64,000 bases of DNA from Bacillota bacterium (GCA_023439045.1 JAEXOY010000015.1:62001-126000), one strand, 5' to 3'; counted from the stretch's first letter, positions 26,301 through 34,318 are shown. Numbers and translations are program-made. Notes: generated by a model not told the origin, from the sequence alone.

Positions 26301-28773
26301 GTATTACGAGCGCAGCAAATACACTCTGGACTGGAATTTGGCAGGCGGCACAGCCGACAATACCTACACCCAGGGTGGCGAGATATACTACGACGCTGTA
26401 ATCACTTCACCGCAATTGACTAAAACTGGCTGGACCTACACATGGGATGTGACGCCTGCTGCGAAAATGCCTGCCCAGCATGTTAGTTACACTGCCAATT
26501 GGACAGCAAACAACTATACCGTGAGCTTCAACTCCAATGGCGGTTCAGGTAGTATGAGTAATCAGAGCTTCACCTATGACGAAGCAAATAAAGCTCTGTC
26601 GAGGAACGTATACACTCGCGAAGGTTATAGCTTCCTTGGATGGGCCGAGACTTTAAATGGTACAAGGAAGTACCAAGACCAGGAATTGGTTCAAAACCTC
26701 AGCAGCACGAAGGACGGAACGGTTACACTTTATGCTGTTTGGTCAGCTAACAGCTACACCATCTCCTATGTGCTGAACAGCGGAATCAACCACGCGAACA
26801 ATCCTAGTACCTATACTGTGGAAAGCACCGTCACATTATCAAATCCAACCCGCATAGGCTACACCTTCAAGGGCTGGTACGCTGAGGCGGACTTCAGTGG
26901 TGATTCCGTGACCGGCATTGCGAAGGGCAGCACTGGCGCAAAGACTTTCTATGCCAAGTGGGAGGAGCTGACCTACACAATCAGCTATGCCCTTACAGGC
27001 GGGACAGTGGACGGGACCAATCCTACTTCCTACACCGTCAACAGTGTGGCTATCACGCTGATCAATCCTACGAAGGCTGGCTACAACTTTGACGGCTGGA
27101 CCGGAACGGGACTAACTAGCAAAACAGTGACCGTCACAATAGTAACGGGAAGCACGGACAATCGCACCTATAACGCAAACTGGACGGCGATTGAGTACGC
27201 TATAAACTATGATTTGGGTACTGAAGATGCCACAAACACAGGCAACCCGGCAACCTATACCATTGAGGATGAGATCACCTTAGCAAGACCTGAACGAGTC
27301 GGCTATACCTTCGAGGGCTGGTACAGCAATGACCAGTACACTGGCGATGCAGTGACCGGTATCACAAAGGGCAGCACTGGGGAAATACACCTGTACGCCA
27401 AGTGGGTGCAGAACACTAAGACTATCAATTATGAAAAACCTGAGCTCTTTGACGAATCCTCTGCATTACCCTCGGCATACACGCCCGGTATTGAGCTGAT
27501 CCTACCGAAGGTCAAGCTTAAAGACGGCTCCATATTCCTATATTGGTATACCGATAGCAATGACCCAGAGACTTCCAAAATTACTAAGATTCCGGAAAAT
27601 AGCACGGCAGACTATGTACTCTATGCTATGACGCAGACAACCTCGGAGGCGGACCCCTATATCATCAGCAATCTTGAAGGTCTGAAGGAGTTCCGCGACA
27701 ATGTGAACAGCGGTTTTTGGGATTACGAGTCTCAATATTTCAAACTGGGTGCAGACATTACGTTGTTTGCAGCGGAATGGGCCGCCATCGGGACAGAGGA
27801 GCATCCGTTCAAGGGTGTATTTGATGGAGACAAGGAAAACTATTCCATTATACATGAGACTTCAACAAGTGTAAGAACGAGGCAGGCACTATTTGGTACC
27901 AACAACGGAACCGTGAAAAACCTCAGGGTATACGTGGGTGATCTGTATAGTACTAACAGTGATATTGCTGCAATTGCTTTGCTGAACAACAACATCATTC
28001 AAAACTGTACTGTAACTAGCAGTGGCACTATCAACAATGGTATTCACTGCGATAACATAAAATTTAACATTGGTGGTATTGCTGCGGTCAACAGTGTGAA
28101 CGGCAAGATCATCGATTGCACGGTTGACAACGCCAATAATGGTTGGTTCAAACTAACAAACGGAACTACATACACCGGCTATACTATTGGCTCAATAGGT
28201 GGTATCGTAGGCAAAAATGAAGGCGAAATAACCTATACGGGTAGTGCAACCCTCAATGTGCTAATAAACTCAAATTACAATAATGTGGGTGGCATCGCAG
28301 GCATCAGCTCCGGTACCATAGATGGCGGGAATAGCTCCAATATGCTGGTAAAAGTTGAACTGAAAATGCTGGATACCAGCATTTATATCGGTGGCGTAGT
28401 AGGCAATCAGACTGGAGGAACGATAAAAAATATTACAGCGTCCGGCTCGGTGATCGGCAGCTATGTTGGTGGGATCGTCGGAAGCATGGATAAGGGTACC
28501 ATTACACAATGCAAGGTGACCAATATGACGCTCAAAGACAATCAGAGTAGAGAAGCGGCTGGCGGAATTGCTGGTGGTGCGAGTGAGGGCGTGATGATAA
28601 ATAACTGTGAGCTATCGATTGTGACCATTACTCGCACAGACATACAAAATTATCAATCCTGTGTATCTTTAGGCGGCCATTATACTAGTGTAACCAAGCC
28701 ATACAATATTACCATTGGCAGCCAAGTAACGATTAATGGGGTAACCTATACTTCGGACGATTATTTACAGTAA
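20356..28773 (+). CDS. Giant S-layer-anchored protein with SLH, beta-repeat and GLUG-like domains
   Basis: 2805 residues. A signal peptide (1-27) is followed by three SLH domains (about 38-85, 103-150 and 172-218; the third keeps TRAEA), which bind pyruvylated wall polysaccharide. A nine-unit GGSTTP linker lies at about 255-308. A large central part (about 400-1230) has no motif I recognise. From about 1235 to 2420 come repeated InlB-type B repeats (GY.F.GWY...) alternating with MucBP-like units (YKVEHYLQN...VVKVYYDR). The last 300 residues carry GLUG-like motifs (IGGIVGKNEGEI, VGGIAGISSGTI). Codons are noticeably GC-richer than in neighbours. Probably an adhesin or structural surface protein; binding target unknown. 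Confidence 0.92.
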   Translation: MIKKLLSIFLALCMIITMMPVTGFAALGDNKDAVASSNTTPFTDVKKTDWFYDAVQYAYGNGIFSGTSATTFEPNGTMTRGMFVTVLGRMAGVDTASYKGKSAFSDVPTDAYYTPFVAWAAKHGITSGVGKGKFAPNERINRQQMAVFFARYFETFAVNYDTGVKVTTTPADIDNVADFAREAVLKLWKVGLLAGDGVNFNPLGNATRAEAAMLCMRTDNSVKTWYKEPGVASGRVSVDPGTSEKPIEQPDPPSGGSTTPGDSTTPGGSTTPGGSTTPGGSTIPGDSTTPGGSTTPGDSTTPGGSTTTYYKVEFKLGDGSDPEVTLPETKTYASGTAITTLPTPFKQNTVFLGWYYDNAMTQGVESDDTVTSNMTLYARMADSTTMLSEGGAPDYVSSTDIDVSKGFAIQLTTNADIEDIKVINISNGNEDVTSTVTISNGVVSGAWKAGQTYQLEVLDSGVSLYFNGALQNSAIRYYNFTTAKDPVLNLKLNKGLTYISAKNVQMLTNTSSGLYSGSVQNGRSSLTENTDTGSFTYTEADLLEGDTVAIYSGDTAPNTLTTAAADSGDVSYVTITKVEGTKYDFKVAEADDVLFTPDVLPVSTTADKIANDGNKLTVDAEALDFTDDQYVGLGLDSQTTVDEGDFIGFYTGTYGDESNASKSVTSYAKIIDVIWSSDKSTCTIDYVPVDQSTILAAMDAYGSRNQEIELTDSDKKRIENEIEKEAKESGFAQEASVYLASLALETDGFRTLRDDMNLQSYSFTMEDGAALIRSNVALRDANKVSIEDLKVNANISRNLSHFEDSTGLRAALNLSFKVIVNPESDKQIEITVQAIFEQEVLLDLNVSGEAIWKWAWIFPYIYDYRLNANIDVGTYTGVGITATALSKSAGDEWEWDESDDFDNIGQQIKELMEEKEKFLGEEVDTVGGGLAAKYARMLENESDWVELFNVNLFKQESRLLLGVLVFGVSVDFVVSANMNITVGMSFEYANAKRYNFSLLLFHKQSTSDTIDLEPEHYQFDFYVMGTLGVRAGIRLTVYVGLFDKDFACIGITAEAGAYVQLWGYFYYSLHWDAATNMKESSYSGAMLVEIGIYLDIKFLASAFGGTFASNPTIYEKTWPLWGAGKKENVLDFAYEQKDAPEVEWLSVKNLVLPDDLFKMTYIDLTSGKTVEKAYADDDFTISFSNPAFSYNKSTNTLTVSPFDGSMEEFGEMTLIWNGAPLTFTSKPISRVIPVSWSSPTGGYYIEFNSDGGSMVKMIYKAAGGSIPRPADPVKQGYDFGGWYTDSSYTTAYSFEAVMPESNTSIVAKWNPRNDIKYKVEHYLQNLGDNNYTLMETDEKNDGTTDAQTAVIAKSYEGYTPKSVEQQKVLPDGSTVVKVYYDRNFYTVSFTYGEHTGSDPATEDYNAPITYKKKFGSTIYAPTLALGGYFFDGFRDVGESITLTENVTYGAIWTPDPNTPYRVEHYIQRTSGDGYVLPGHNAIQSATGTTGEIIDFSAIKLTDSGLNYLYAKVNGEQTTEPKISADGKTVVKLYYDRNSYTLTYKNGTETIGTPQSLRFGVVLQAPDMPEKEGYQFTGWYTDAACTPGNEFSFENSPTMPAANLTLYANMEAKARSYTVNHFVMGTDGQYPSSPTTTDANQPTQTDATLTLANLVKDNLLAPNGIVYVEGKVGSGSAVTSYQIPASGDVVINLYYERKQHTLRWNFNEGTPSGGYTVEGSVYYGADIIVPTLTKQGYQYTWNEVPTTMPAQDVTYTANWTESDGIDYKVEYYLQNADNNEYTLDETVELSGRTNDSVSAPEKQYINFTENTSHENRLISGNIAADGSLVLKRYYDRDQITVTFSVGEGGTLGSDGASKTFRYGQIFAVTEPTRDDYAFAGWYNGATKFESTTVIEAMSLTAHWTAGAVNYTVEHYIMDTNGNYPTNANYSASNSGVVNDTVTLSTLKNRDYEVPDGIAYKEAKVGSGPVVETATIAKNMIVKLYYERSKYTLDWNLAGGTADNTYTQGGEIYYDAVITSPQLTKTGWTYTWDVTPAAKMPAQHVSYTANWTANNYTVSFNSNGGSGSMSNQSFTYDEANKALSRNVYTREGYSFLGWAETLNGTRKYQDQELVQNLSSTKDGTVTLYAVWSANSYTISYVLNSGINHANNPSTYTVESTVTLSNPTRIGYTFKGWYAEADFSGDSVTGIAKGSTGAKTFYAKWEELTYTISYALTGGTVDGTNPTSYTVNSVAITLINPTKAGYNFDGWTGTGLTSKTVTVTIVTGSTDNRTYNANWTAIEYAINYDLGTEDATNTGNPATYTIEDEITLARPERVGYTFEGWYSNDQYTGDAVTGITKGSTGEIHLYAKWVQNTKTINYEKPELFDESSALPSAYTPGIELILPKVKLKDGSIFLYWYTDSNDPETSKITKIPENSTADYVLYAMTQTTSEADPYIISNLEGLKEFRDNVNSGFWDYESQYFKLGADITLFAAEWAAIGTEEHPFKGVFDGDKENYSIIHETSTSVRTRQALFGTNNGTVKNLRVYVGDLYSTNSDIAAIALLNNNIIQNCTVTSSGTINNGIHCDNIKFNIGGIAAVNSVNGKIIDCTVDNANNGWFKLTNGTTYTGYTIGSIGGIVGKNEGEITYTGSATLNVLINSNYNNVGGIAGISSGTIDGGNSSNMLVKVELKMLDTSIYIGGVVGNQTGGTIKNITASGSVIGSYVGGIVGSMDKGTITQCKVTNMTLKDNQSREAAGGIAGGASEGVMINNCELSIVTITRTDIQNYQSCVSLGGHYTSVTKPYNITIGSQVTINGVTYTSDDYLQ
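21118..21279 (+). repeat. Nine 18-bp repeats encoding a GGSTTP linker
   Basis: Nine in-frame units of GGT-GGT-TCA-ACG-ACT-CCT type, two-codon variants giving GDSTTP or GGSTIP, form the flexible linker after the SLH domains. Being in frame and near-identical, the array can change length by recombination or slippage without a frameshift. Confidence 0.92.
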
Positions 28774-28797
28774 ATGAAAAAATTCTCGCGTTCATAT

Positions 28798-28849
28798 CAC
28801 ACTGCCCCTTGCCTTTGCCGCTATCGCGGCAGGGACAAGGGGCAGTGTG
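28798..28849. terminator. GC-rich cruciform-like hairpin after the SLH gene
   Basis: CACACTGCCCCTTG (28798-28811) pairs perfectly with CAAGGGGCAGTGTG (28836-28849), and the interior folds again as TGCCGC/GCGGCA around TATC. It is the strongest hairpin of the region and lies 25 bases after the stop codon, but lacks a T-tract, so termination is inferred. Its GC content matches the preceding gene, not the genome around it. Confidence 0.6.
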
Positions 28850-28979
28850 GATAGCAGGTATTAAGATCAGAGCAAATAGCTATATAAGAGAATTTTGTAT
28901 AATATTTCATGGAATTATAACCTCATCACATGAGATTCTAAAAGATAGACCAGTGAAGCTTGCAAAAACACCTTAAATA

Positions 28980-29008
28980 TTGACAATAAAATAACAAAGA
29001 TGTATAAT
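28980..29008 (+). promoter_or_regulatory. Consensus sigma-A promoter of rex
   Basis: TTGACA (28980-28985), 17-base spacer, TATAAT (29003-29008): both hexamers are perfect consensus. Confidence 0.9.
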
Positions 29009-29046
29009 TACTTTACCACTTTTTATTAAATTCTGAGGTGAAAAGA

Positions 29047-29682
29047 ATGTCTTCAAAAAAAATCTCTATGGCAGTAATAAAGCGTCTGCCTCGATATTAT
29101 AGGTATCTTGATGACCTATTGTCATTAGGAATAACTAGGGTATCTTCAAAAGAGCTTAGCAATAGAATGGGGATAACAGCTTCCCAAATTAGACAGGATT
29201 TAAACTGTTTTGGAGGTTTTGGACAGCAAGGTTATGGCTACAATGTAGAGTCCCTTTACAATGAAATAGGCAATATAATGGGCATTAATAAGGCTTTTAA
29301 AGCAATTATTATTGGTGCAGGTAACATGGGGCAGGCTCTTTCAAATTACGGTAACTTCTCTAAAAGAGGCTTTGAATTGATAGGAATTTTTGATGTTAAT
29401 CCTCAGATTGTCGGTAAAAAAATTAAAGACATCGAAGTTCTTAGTCTTGATAGCCTTGAAGCTTTTCTAACTGAAAATAAGGTTGATATAGCTATGCTGT
29501 GTGTACCATATAGTGAAACTCCGGAAATTGCTGATAGAGTTGCTCGTTTAGGGGTTAAGGGTCTATGGAATTTCTCGCCTATGGATCTAAAATTACCGTA
29601 TGACGTGATAATTGAAAATGTTCATCTCAGTGATAGCCTAATGGTACTGGGATATAAGCTTAATGAAAGATTTGAAAGATAG
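29047..29682 (+). CDS. rex: Redox-sensing transcriptional repressor Rex
   Basis: 211 residues. Winged-helix domain (about 8-80) containing SKELSNRMGITASQIRQDL, then a Rossmann fold with IIGAGNMGQAL that binds NADH or NAD+. Rex represses fermentation and respiration genes until the NADH/NAD+ ratio rises. I start it at ATG 29047, 6 bases after GAGGTG; the GTG of the longer frame is part of that binding site. It is monocistronic with a consensus promoter. I did not find a convincing Rex operator at its own promoter. Confidence 0.96.
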   Translation: MSSKKISMAVIKRLPRYYRYLDDLLSLGITRVSSKELSNRMGITASQIRQDLNCFGGFGQQGYGYNVESLYNEIGNIMGINKAFKAIIIGAGNMGQALSNYGNFSKRGFELIGIFDVNPQIVGKKIKDIEVLSLDSLEAFLTENKVDIAMLCVPYSETPEIADRVARLGVKGLWNFSPMDLKLPYDVIIENVHLSDSLMVLGYKLNERFER

Positions 29683-29690
29683 TTAATGAA

Positions 29691-29721
29691 AACGGCTGCA
29701 AACTTATAGTTTGCAGCCGTT
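29691..29721. terminator. Hairpin between convergent rex and tyrA
   Basis: AACGGCTGCAAACT (29691-29704), loop TAT, AGTTTGCAGCCGTT (29708-29721): a perfect 14-bp stem, usable from both sides, though the T-tracts are weak. Confidence 0.8.
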
Positions 29722-29728
29722 AGTTATG

Positions 29729-30829
29729 TCACTCGGTTTTATATACCTTATAGCTTGAATGGTTAAGTACTTTAAAGGCCAGCTGAGTATTATACTCGTC
29801 CGGAAGTGTGAGTTTCAAACAGCCAAGCTCAAATTCTCGGCTGTTTGAGACATTTATATTCTTTATATTGATACCATTATCACCTAGTAAAGTTGCAATC
29901 TTACCAATTATCCCAGGCTCATCGCTTACATCTACCACTAGCTCAAAGGTCTTTGGTAAAAGGCTCTTAGGTGCCTGTGACAAACCATCACGGAACACCT
30001 TTGCACTAGTAAAATAGTCCCTTATATATTCACTATTGCTCTCATCTAATCTGCTTCTGAAATCTGATAGAATGTTGGAGAAGCTATCAAGTAAGTCCAT
30101 AAGCATGCCTCTGTTTGATACAACTATGTTTTCCCACATAGAAGGATTGGAGGAGGCAATTCTTGTTATATCTTTAAATCCTCCTGCAGCCATTAGCTGC
30201 ATAAGACCGTCACTTGTTTCTTTCTTGTTGGTAAGATTCACAAGTCCTGAAGCAATAACGTGAGGTAGATGGCTGATACAGCCGGTAACCAAATCGTGTT
30301 GCTCAGGTTCCATAATCAAAGGGATTGCACCTATTTGCTTAACTAGAGCCCCTACTTTATCAATGGTTTCCTTTGATGTTGAGGCAATGGGTGTCAAAGC
30401 ATAGTATGCATTTTCAAACATATGTGCAAAACCGTTGGTGTAACCTGATTTTTCGGTTCCCGCCATTGGATGGCCCCCTACAAATTGAGGAAAGTGAGGT
30501 AGCTCTTGAATATATGTGCAAATCTCATTTTTTGTGCTAAGGACATCAGTTACTATGGCATTCTTATTCATAGAATTAGCAGCAATATCAATGTAATGCT
30601 TAGCAGCCTTAACAGGTATACACAAAAAGAGTAGATCACAATCCCAAAACTCACTAAAGGGCTCCGAAGCTCCTTTATTAATAACCCCATCACCTGTAGC
30701 TTGCTCAATGGAACTAAAATTTTGATCAACCGCATATATGGTCAAGTCAGGAAAGTTCTTCTTAAGTGCACGTGCAATAGAGCTACCAATTAGGCCAAGG
30801 CCAATAAAGGATATTGTTTTAAACTCCAT
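29729..30829 (-). CDS. tyrA: Prephenate dehydrogenase with ACT domain
   Basis: 366 residues. Converts prephenate to 4-hydroxyphenylpyruvate for tyrosine synthesis, using NAD(P)+. The N-terminal Rossmann motif is FIGLGLIGSSIARAL, the catalytic region includes VGGHPMAGTEKSG, and an ACT domain (about 295-365, VDVSDEPGIIGKIATLLGDN) suggests amino-acid feedback control. The start is ATG 30829, seven bases after AAGGGAG; the TTG of the longer frame lies in front of that site. It overlaps the end of aroF by 11 bases, so the two form an operon. Confidence 0.95.
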   Translation of the reverse strand: MEFKTISFIGLGLIGSSIARALKKNFPDLTIYAVDQNFSSIEQATGDGVINKGASEPFSEFWDCDLLFLCIPVKAAKHYIDIAANSMNKNAIVTDVLSTKNEICTYIQELPHFPQFVGGHPMAGTEKSGYTNGFAHMFENAYYALTPIASTSKETIDKVGALVKQIGAIPLIMEPEQHDLVTGCISHLPHVIASGLVNLTNKKETSDGLMQLMAAGGFKDITRIASSNPSMWENIVVSNRGMLMDLLDSFSNILSDFRSRLDESNSEYIRDYFTSAKVFRDGLSQAPKSLLPKTFELVVDVSDEPGIIGKIATLLGDNGINIKNINVSNSREFELGCLKLTLPDEYNTQLAFKVLNHSSYKVYKTE

Positions 30830-31847
30830 ACTCAAACTCCCTTTCAAGAATTGGAGCTAGTTTACTTATATCTTGACAAAGTCTGTCAAATATCTCTGGG
30901 CTAAGCTGCTGAGCAGCATCGGATAAAGCACACATTGGGTTTGGATGCACTTCTACGATAAGTCCATCAGCACCTGCTGCAATTGCAGCTCTTGATAACG
31001 GAAGCACAAACTTTGATTTTCCTGCTGCATGGCTTGGATCCACTATTACAGGGAGGTGACTCTGATTCTTTACTACAGGTACGGCACTTAAGTCTAGAGT
31101 ATTTCTAGTAGCAGTTTCAAAGGTTCTGATGCCTCTTTCACACAAGACTACATTGTAGTTACCTTCGCTCATAATATATTCAGCTGCATTTAACCATTCA
31201 TCTATGGTTGTGGCAGATCCTCTTTTGAGCAAAACTGGTTTCATTGACTTTCCGACCTCTCTGAGAAGCTGGAAATTCTGAACATTTCTTGCCCCAATTT
31301 GAAACATATCAACATATGGAAGCGCTATTTCTACCGCTTTTTCGCTAGTAACCTCAGTTATGGTCTGAAGGCCCGTTAACTGCTTTGCTTCCTGCAAATA
31401 TTTGAGTCCTTCTTCTTCTAACCCTTGGAAGGCGTACGGTGAGGTTCTTGGCTTAAACGCCCCACCTCTTAAAACCTTAGCGCCCGACTTTTTAACAGCT
31501 AAAGCTGCTTCAAGTATCTGCTCTCTGCTTTCAATTGCACATGGTCCTGCAATGAGTACAAGCTCTTTACCTCCAAATTTTACTCCATTGACGTCAACAA
31601 TACTTGGCTCAGGTTTGAAGGTCTTTCCAGCCAGCTTAAACGACTCTACAATAGGCACCAGCTTCTCAACACCCGGCATTAGCTCTAATGGAATATCCCT
31701 AAGGACACTCTTGTCCCCAATAATCCCTATAATAGTTCTTTCTGCACCTTGTGAGATATGAACTCCAAGGCCTGCGTTCTTCAAAATTCCTGTAACCTGT
31801 TCGAGTTGTTGCTGTGTTGATCCAGCATTCATTACAATAATCATCAT
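30819..31847 (-). CDS. aroF: DAHP synthase (3-deoxy-7-phosphoheptulonate synthase), type I-beta
   Basis: 342 residues. First step of the shikimate pathway: phosphoenolpyruvate plus erythrose 4-phosphate to DAHP. An N-terminal ferredoxin-like regulatory domain (about 1-70) precedes the barrel with IAGPCAIESREQILE, RGGAFKPRTSPYAFQG, GARNVQNFQLLRE and DPSHAAGKS. The extra N-terminal domain is the type that senses tyrosine or phenylalanine in relatives such as the Thermotoga enzyme. ATG 31847 is 8 bases after AAGGA. With tyrA it makes a two-gene aromatic operon. Confidence 0.96.
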   Translation of the reverse strand: MMIIVMNAGSTQQQLEQVTGILKNAGLGVHISQGAERTIIGIIGDKSVLRDIPLELMPGVEKLVPIVESFKLAGKTFKPEPSIVDVNGVKFGGKELVLIAGPCAIESREQILEAALAVKKSGAKVLRGGAFKPRTSPYAFQGLEEEGLKYLQEAKQLTGLQTITEVTSEKAVEIALPYVDMFQIGARNVQNFQLLREVGKSMKPVLLKRGSATTIDEWLNAAEYIMSEGNYNVVLCERGIRTFETATRNTLDLSAVPVVKNQSHLPVIVDPSHAAGKSKFVLPLSRAAIAAGADGLIVEVHPNPMCALSDAAQQLSPEIFDRLCQDISKLAPILEREFEYGV

Positions 31848-32233
31848 CAATCATTTCCTTTCTGCCATTTTACTTTAATTATTTACTACTCCGTTCTACC
31901 GTATTACTAAATATTTTGATAAGGGGTGTGGCACAAGACCACGGAACAGTATTATATTCACCAAAATATTGTAATTAAAGTATATTATAATGCAATATTG
32001 GGAATTTATAAATAACATATAGTATATAAAAAAATTTTAATAAAAAGAAGGTTATTTGGGGGGCAGTATAGAATAATAGTTTTTAGTGTAATTTAGCCAA
32101 AATACATTATATTTTTTAATCCATTTTTATTTATTTTCAATAATAATTCCTTTATTTAGGTGTTAATTTTCCAGAACCATTCTGGGAATTATCATATAGC
32201 ATTACTATACCAAAATAATAAGGGGGAATGATT
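31848..32233. other. Divergent gap between aroF and the EF-G-like gene
   Basis: 386 AT-rich bases. On the minus strand a TTTAAT-N17-TATAAT pair can be read upstream of aroF (-10 at about 31950-31955), with a short CCGTGG...GCCAC hairpin in its leader. On the plus strand CCAGAA-CCA-TTCTGG (32171-32185) is a 15-bp perfect palindrome shortly upstream of the EF-G-like gene and could be an operator or leader hairpin. No T-box or known riboswitch signature and no ORF. Confidence 0.45.
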
Positions 32234-34318
32234 ATGAAGGATTATGCCGTACAGAAGTTGCGGAATATTTGCCTCTTGGCTCACGGTGGCGGAGGTAAAA
32301 CTACATTAGCGGAAGCTATGATGTTCAATACAGGGGTATTGGATAGGTTTGGCAAGGTTGTTGATGGAACTACTACTACCGATTATGATCCTGAAGAAAT
32401 TAAACGAAAGATTTCTATTAGTACAGCTATGGCTCCATGTGAATGGATGGAACACAAGATCAATATCATTGATACTCCTGGATATTTTGACTTTGTAGGA
32501 GAAGTAATGCAGGGTATTCGAGTCTCAGAGGGAGCTATTATACTTGTTTCTGCAAAAAGCGGTGTTTCTGTTGGTACAGAAAAATCCTGGTCTTATGCAA
32601 AAGAGCAAAAAATAGCTAGAGCATTCTTCATAAATAAGATGGACGAAGAAAATGCTAATTTCAATAATGCACTTGATAAATTAGTAACTACTTTTGGTTC
32701 AAGTGTAATTCCATTTCAGATACCTATATATGAATCTGAAAAGTTTGTTGGTTATGTAGACATAATCAATATGACTGCGAAAAAATTCCAAAAGGATAAG
32801 GCTGTTGATTGCCCAATTCCTTCTGGTTTAAATGATAAAGTTTCAGAAATTAGAAATTCATTAAATGAACTAATTGCAGAGACAGATGAAGCCCTGATGG
32901 AGAAATTCTTCAGTGGAGAAGAGTTTACTCTAGATGAATTGCTTACAGGCATAAAGAAGGGTATCGCTGAGTGCTCAATTGCACCTGTATTCTGTGGCTC
33001 AGCAATGCAAAATCTTGGAGTACAGGAGTTAATGACCGCGGTAGTACAACTTTTCCCATCACCTGATGCATCAAAGATCAAGGCTCGCAAGCTTGGTAGT
33101 GAGGAAGTTGTTGAAATTACAGCGGATGCTACAAAGCCAATGTCTGCTTTAGTTTTCAAAACAATAGCCGACCCATTTGTAGGTAAGATATCATTGTTTA
33201 GGGTTTATTCCGGTACATTGAAATCTGATAGCTCTGTCTTCAACTCAACAACTGAAAAGAATGAGAAAATTGGCCAGATATTTGTTATGAGAGGAAAGAA
33301 GCAGATACCCACAGATAAGCTTATTGCAGGTGATATAGGTGGCGTAGCAAAGCTTTCAAACACAAATACAAACGATACTTTATGTGACCAAGCAAATGCA
33401 GTTGTTCTCGATAAGATTATTTTCCCAGAGCCTGCGATATCTATGGCTGTTGAACCAAAGGCTAAGGGGGACGAAGAAAAGATCAGCTCCGGGTTACACA
33501 AGCTTCAGGATGAAGATCCTACATTTAAGCTTACAACCAATGCTGAAACTAAACAAACACTTATTTCAGGAGTAGGAGAGCAGCACCTTGATGTAATTGT
33601 AAGCAAGCTCAAAGCTAAATTTGGTGTATCAGTTAATCTGGTTGATCCTAAGATTCCATACAGAGAAACTATCAAGAAGAAGATTAAAGTTGAAGGTAAA
33701 CACAAAAAGCAATCAGGCGGACATGGACAGTATGGTCACGTTTGGATAGAGTTTGAGCACGGAGACACTGAAGACCTTACATTCGAAGAAAAGATTTTCG
33801 GTGGATCAGTACCAAAATCTTATCACCCTGCTGTTGAAAAAGGGTTAAAGGATGCCATTGTACGTGGCGTTTTGGCAGGATATCCTGTTGTTAATTTGAA
33901 GGCTACACTGGTTGACGGCTCTTACCATGATGTTGATTCATCAGAAATGGCATTTAAGATTGCTGCCAGGTTAGCCTACAAAAAAGGACTTCCTATGGCT
34001 ACACCTGTATTGCTAGAACCTATTTCAAAGGTTGAAGTATATGTTCCTGACAGCTATATGGGAGATATTATTGGAGACTTGAACAAGAGGCGTGGACGTA
34101 TTTTAGGCATGAACCCTCAAGAAAATGGACTCCAGCAGGTTGAAGCTGAAGTTCCAGAAGCTGAGATGTTCAAGTATGCTACCGATTTGAGATCCATGAC
34201 ACAGGGTAGAGGATATTTCAAGCAGACCTTTGAACGTTATGATGAGGCACCTGCAATGGTAGCAAATAAGATAATAGAAGAAGCAAAGAAACAGATGGTG
34301 GAAGAAGTCGAAGAATAA
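32234..34318 (+). CDS. Elongation factor G-like GTPase (EF-G paralogue)
   Basis: 694 residues with all five EF-G domains. The GTPase domain shows AHGGGGKTTLAEAMM as P-loop (canonical EF-G has AHIDAGKTT), DTPGYFDF as G3 and NKMDEE as G4. The C-terminal part has HKKQSGGHGQYGHVW and a final GRGYFKQTFERYDEAPA. It belongs to the divergent EF-G-like group that accompanies normal FusA in many Clostridia; its role (ribosome recycling, hibernation or specialised translocation) is not settled. ATG 32234 is 7 bases after AGGGGG. It is monocistronic with a terminator at 34346. Confidence 0.9.
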   Translation: MKDYAVQKLRNICLLAHGGGGKTTLAEAMMFNTGVLDRFGKVVDGTTTTDYDPEEIKRKISISTAMAPCEWMEHKINIIDTPGYFDFVGEVMQGIRVSEGAIILVSAKSGVSVGTEKSWSYAKEQKIARAFFINKMDEENANFNNALDKLVTTFGSSVIPFQIPIYESEKFVGYVDIINMTAKKFQKDKAVDCPIPSGLNDKVSEIRNSLNELIAETDEALMEKFFSGEEFTLDELLTGIKKGIAECSIAPVFCGSAMQNLGVQELMTAVVQLFPSPDASKIKARKLGSEEVVEITADATKPMSALVFKTIADPFVGKISLFRVYSGTLKSDSSVFNSTTEKNEKIGQIFVMRGKKQIPTDKLIAGDIGGVAKLSNTNTNDTLCDQANAVVLDKIIFPEPAISMAVEPKAKGDEEKISSGLHKLQDEDPTFKLTTNAETKQTLISGVGEQHLDVIVSKLKAKFGVSVNLVDPKIPYRETIKKKIKVEGKHKKQSGGHGQYGHVWIEFEHGDTEDLTFEEKIFGGSVPKSYHPAVEKGLKDAIVRGVLAGYPVVNLKATLVDGSYHDVDSSEMAFKIAARLAYKKGLPMATPVLLEPISKVEVYVPDSYMGDIIGDLNKRRGRILGMNPQENGLQQVEAEVPEAEMFKYATDLRSMTQGRGYFKQTFERYDEAPAMVANKIIEEAKKQMVEEVEE

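Noticed and set aside
17761..28849. Mobile element or integration site around the surface module
   Set aside because: I looked for transposase, integrase, flanking direct repeats and tRNA junctions and found none; only the base composition suggests transfer.
31848..32000. T-box leader for the aromatic operon
   Set aside because: No AGGGTGGNACCGCG-type antiterminator sequence and the leader is only about 100 bases.
32234..34318. Tetracycline-resistance ribosomal protection protein
   Set aside because: The GTPase motifs and C-terminal part are those of EF-G-like paralogues; nothing specific to TetM/TetO is visible, and the context is chromosomal core.
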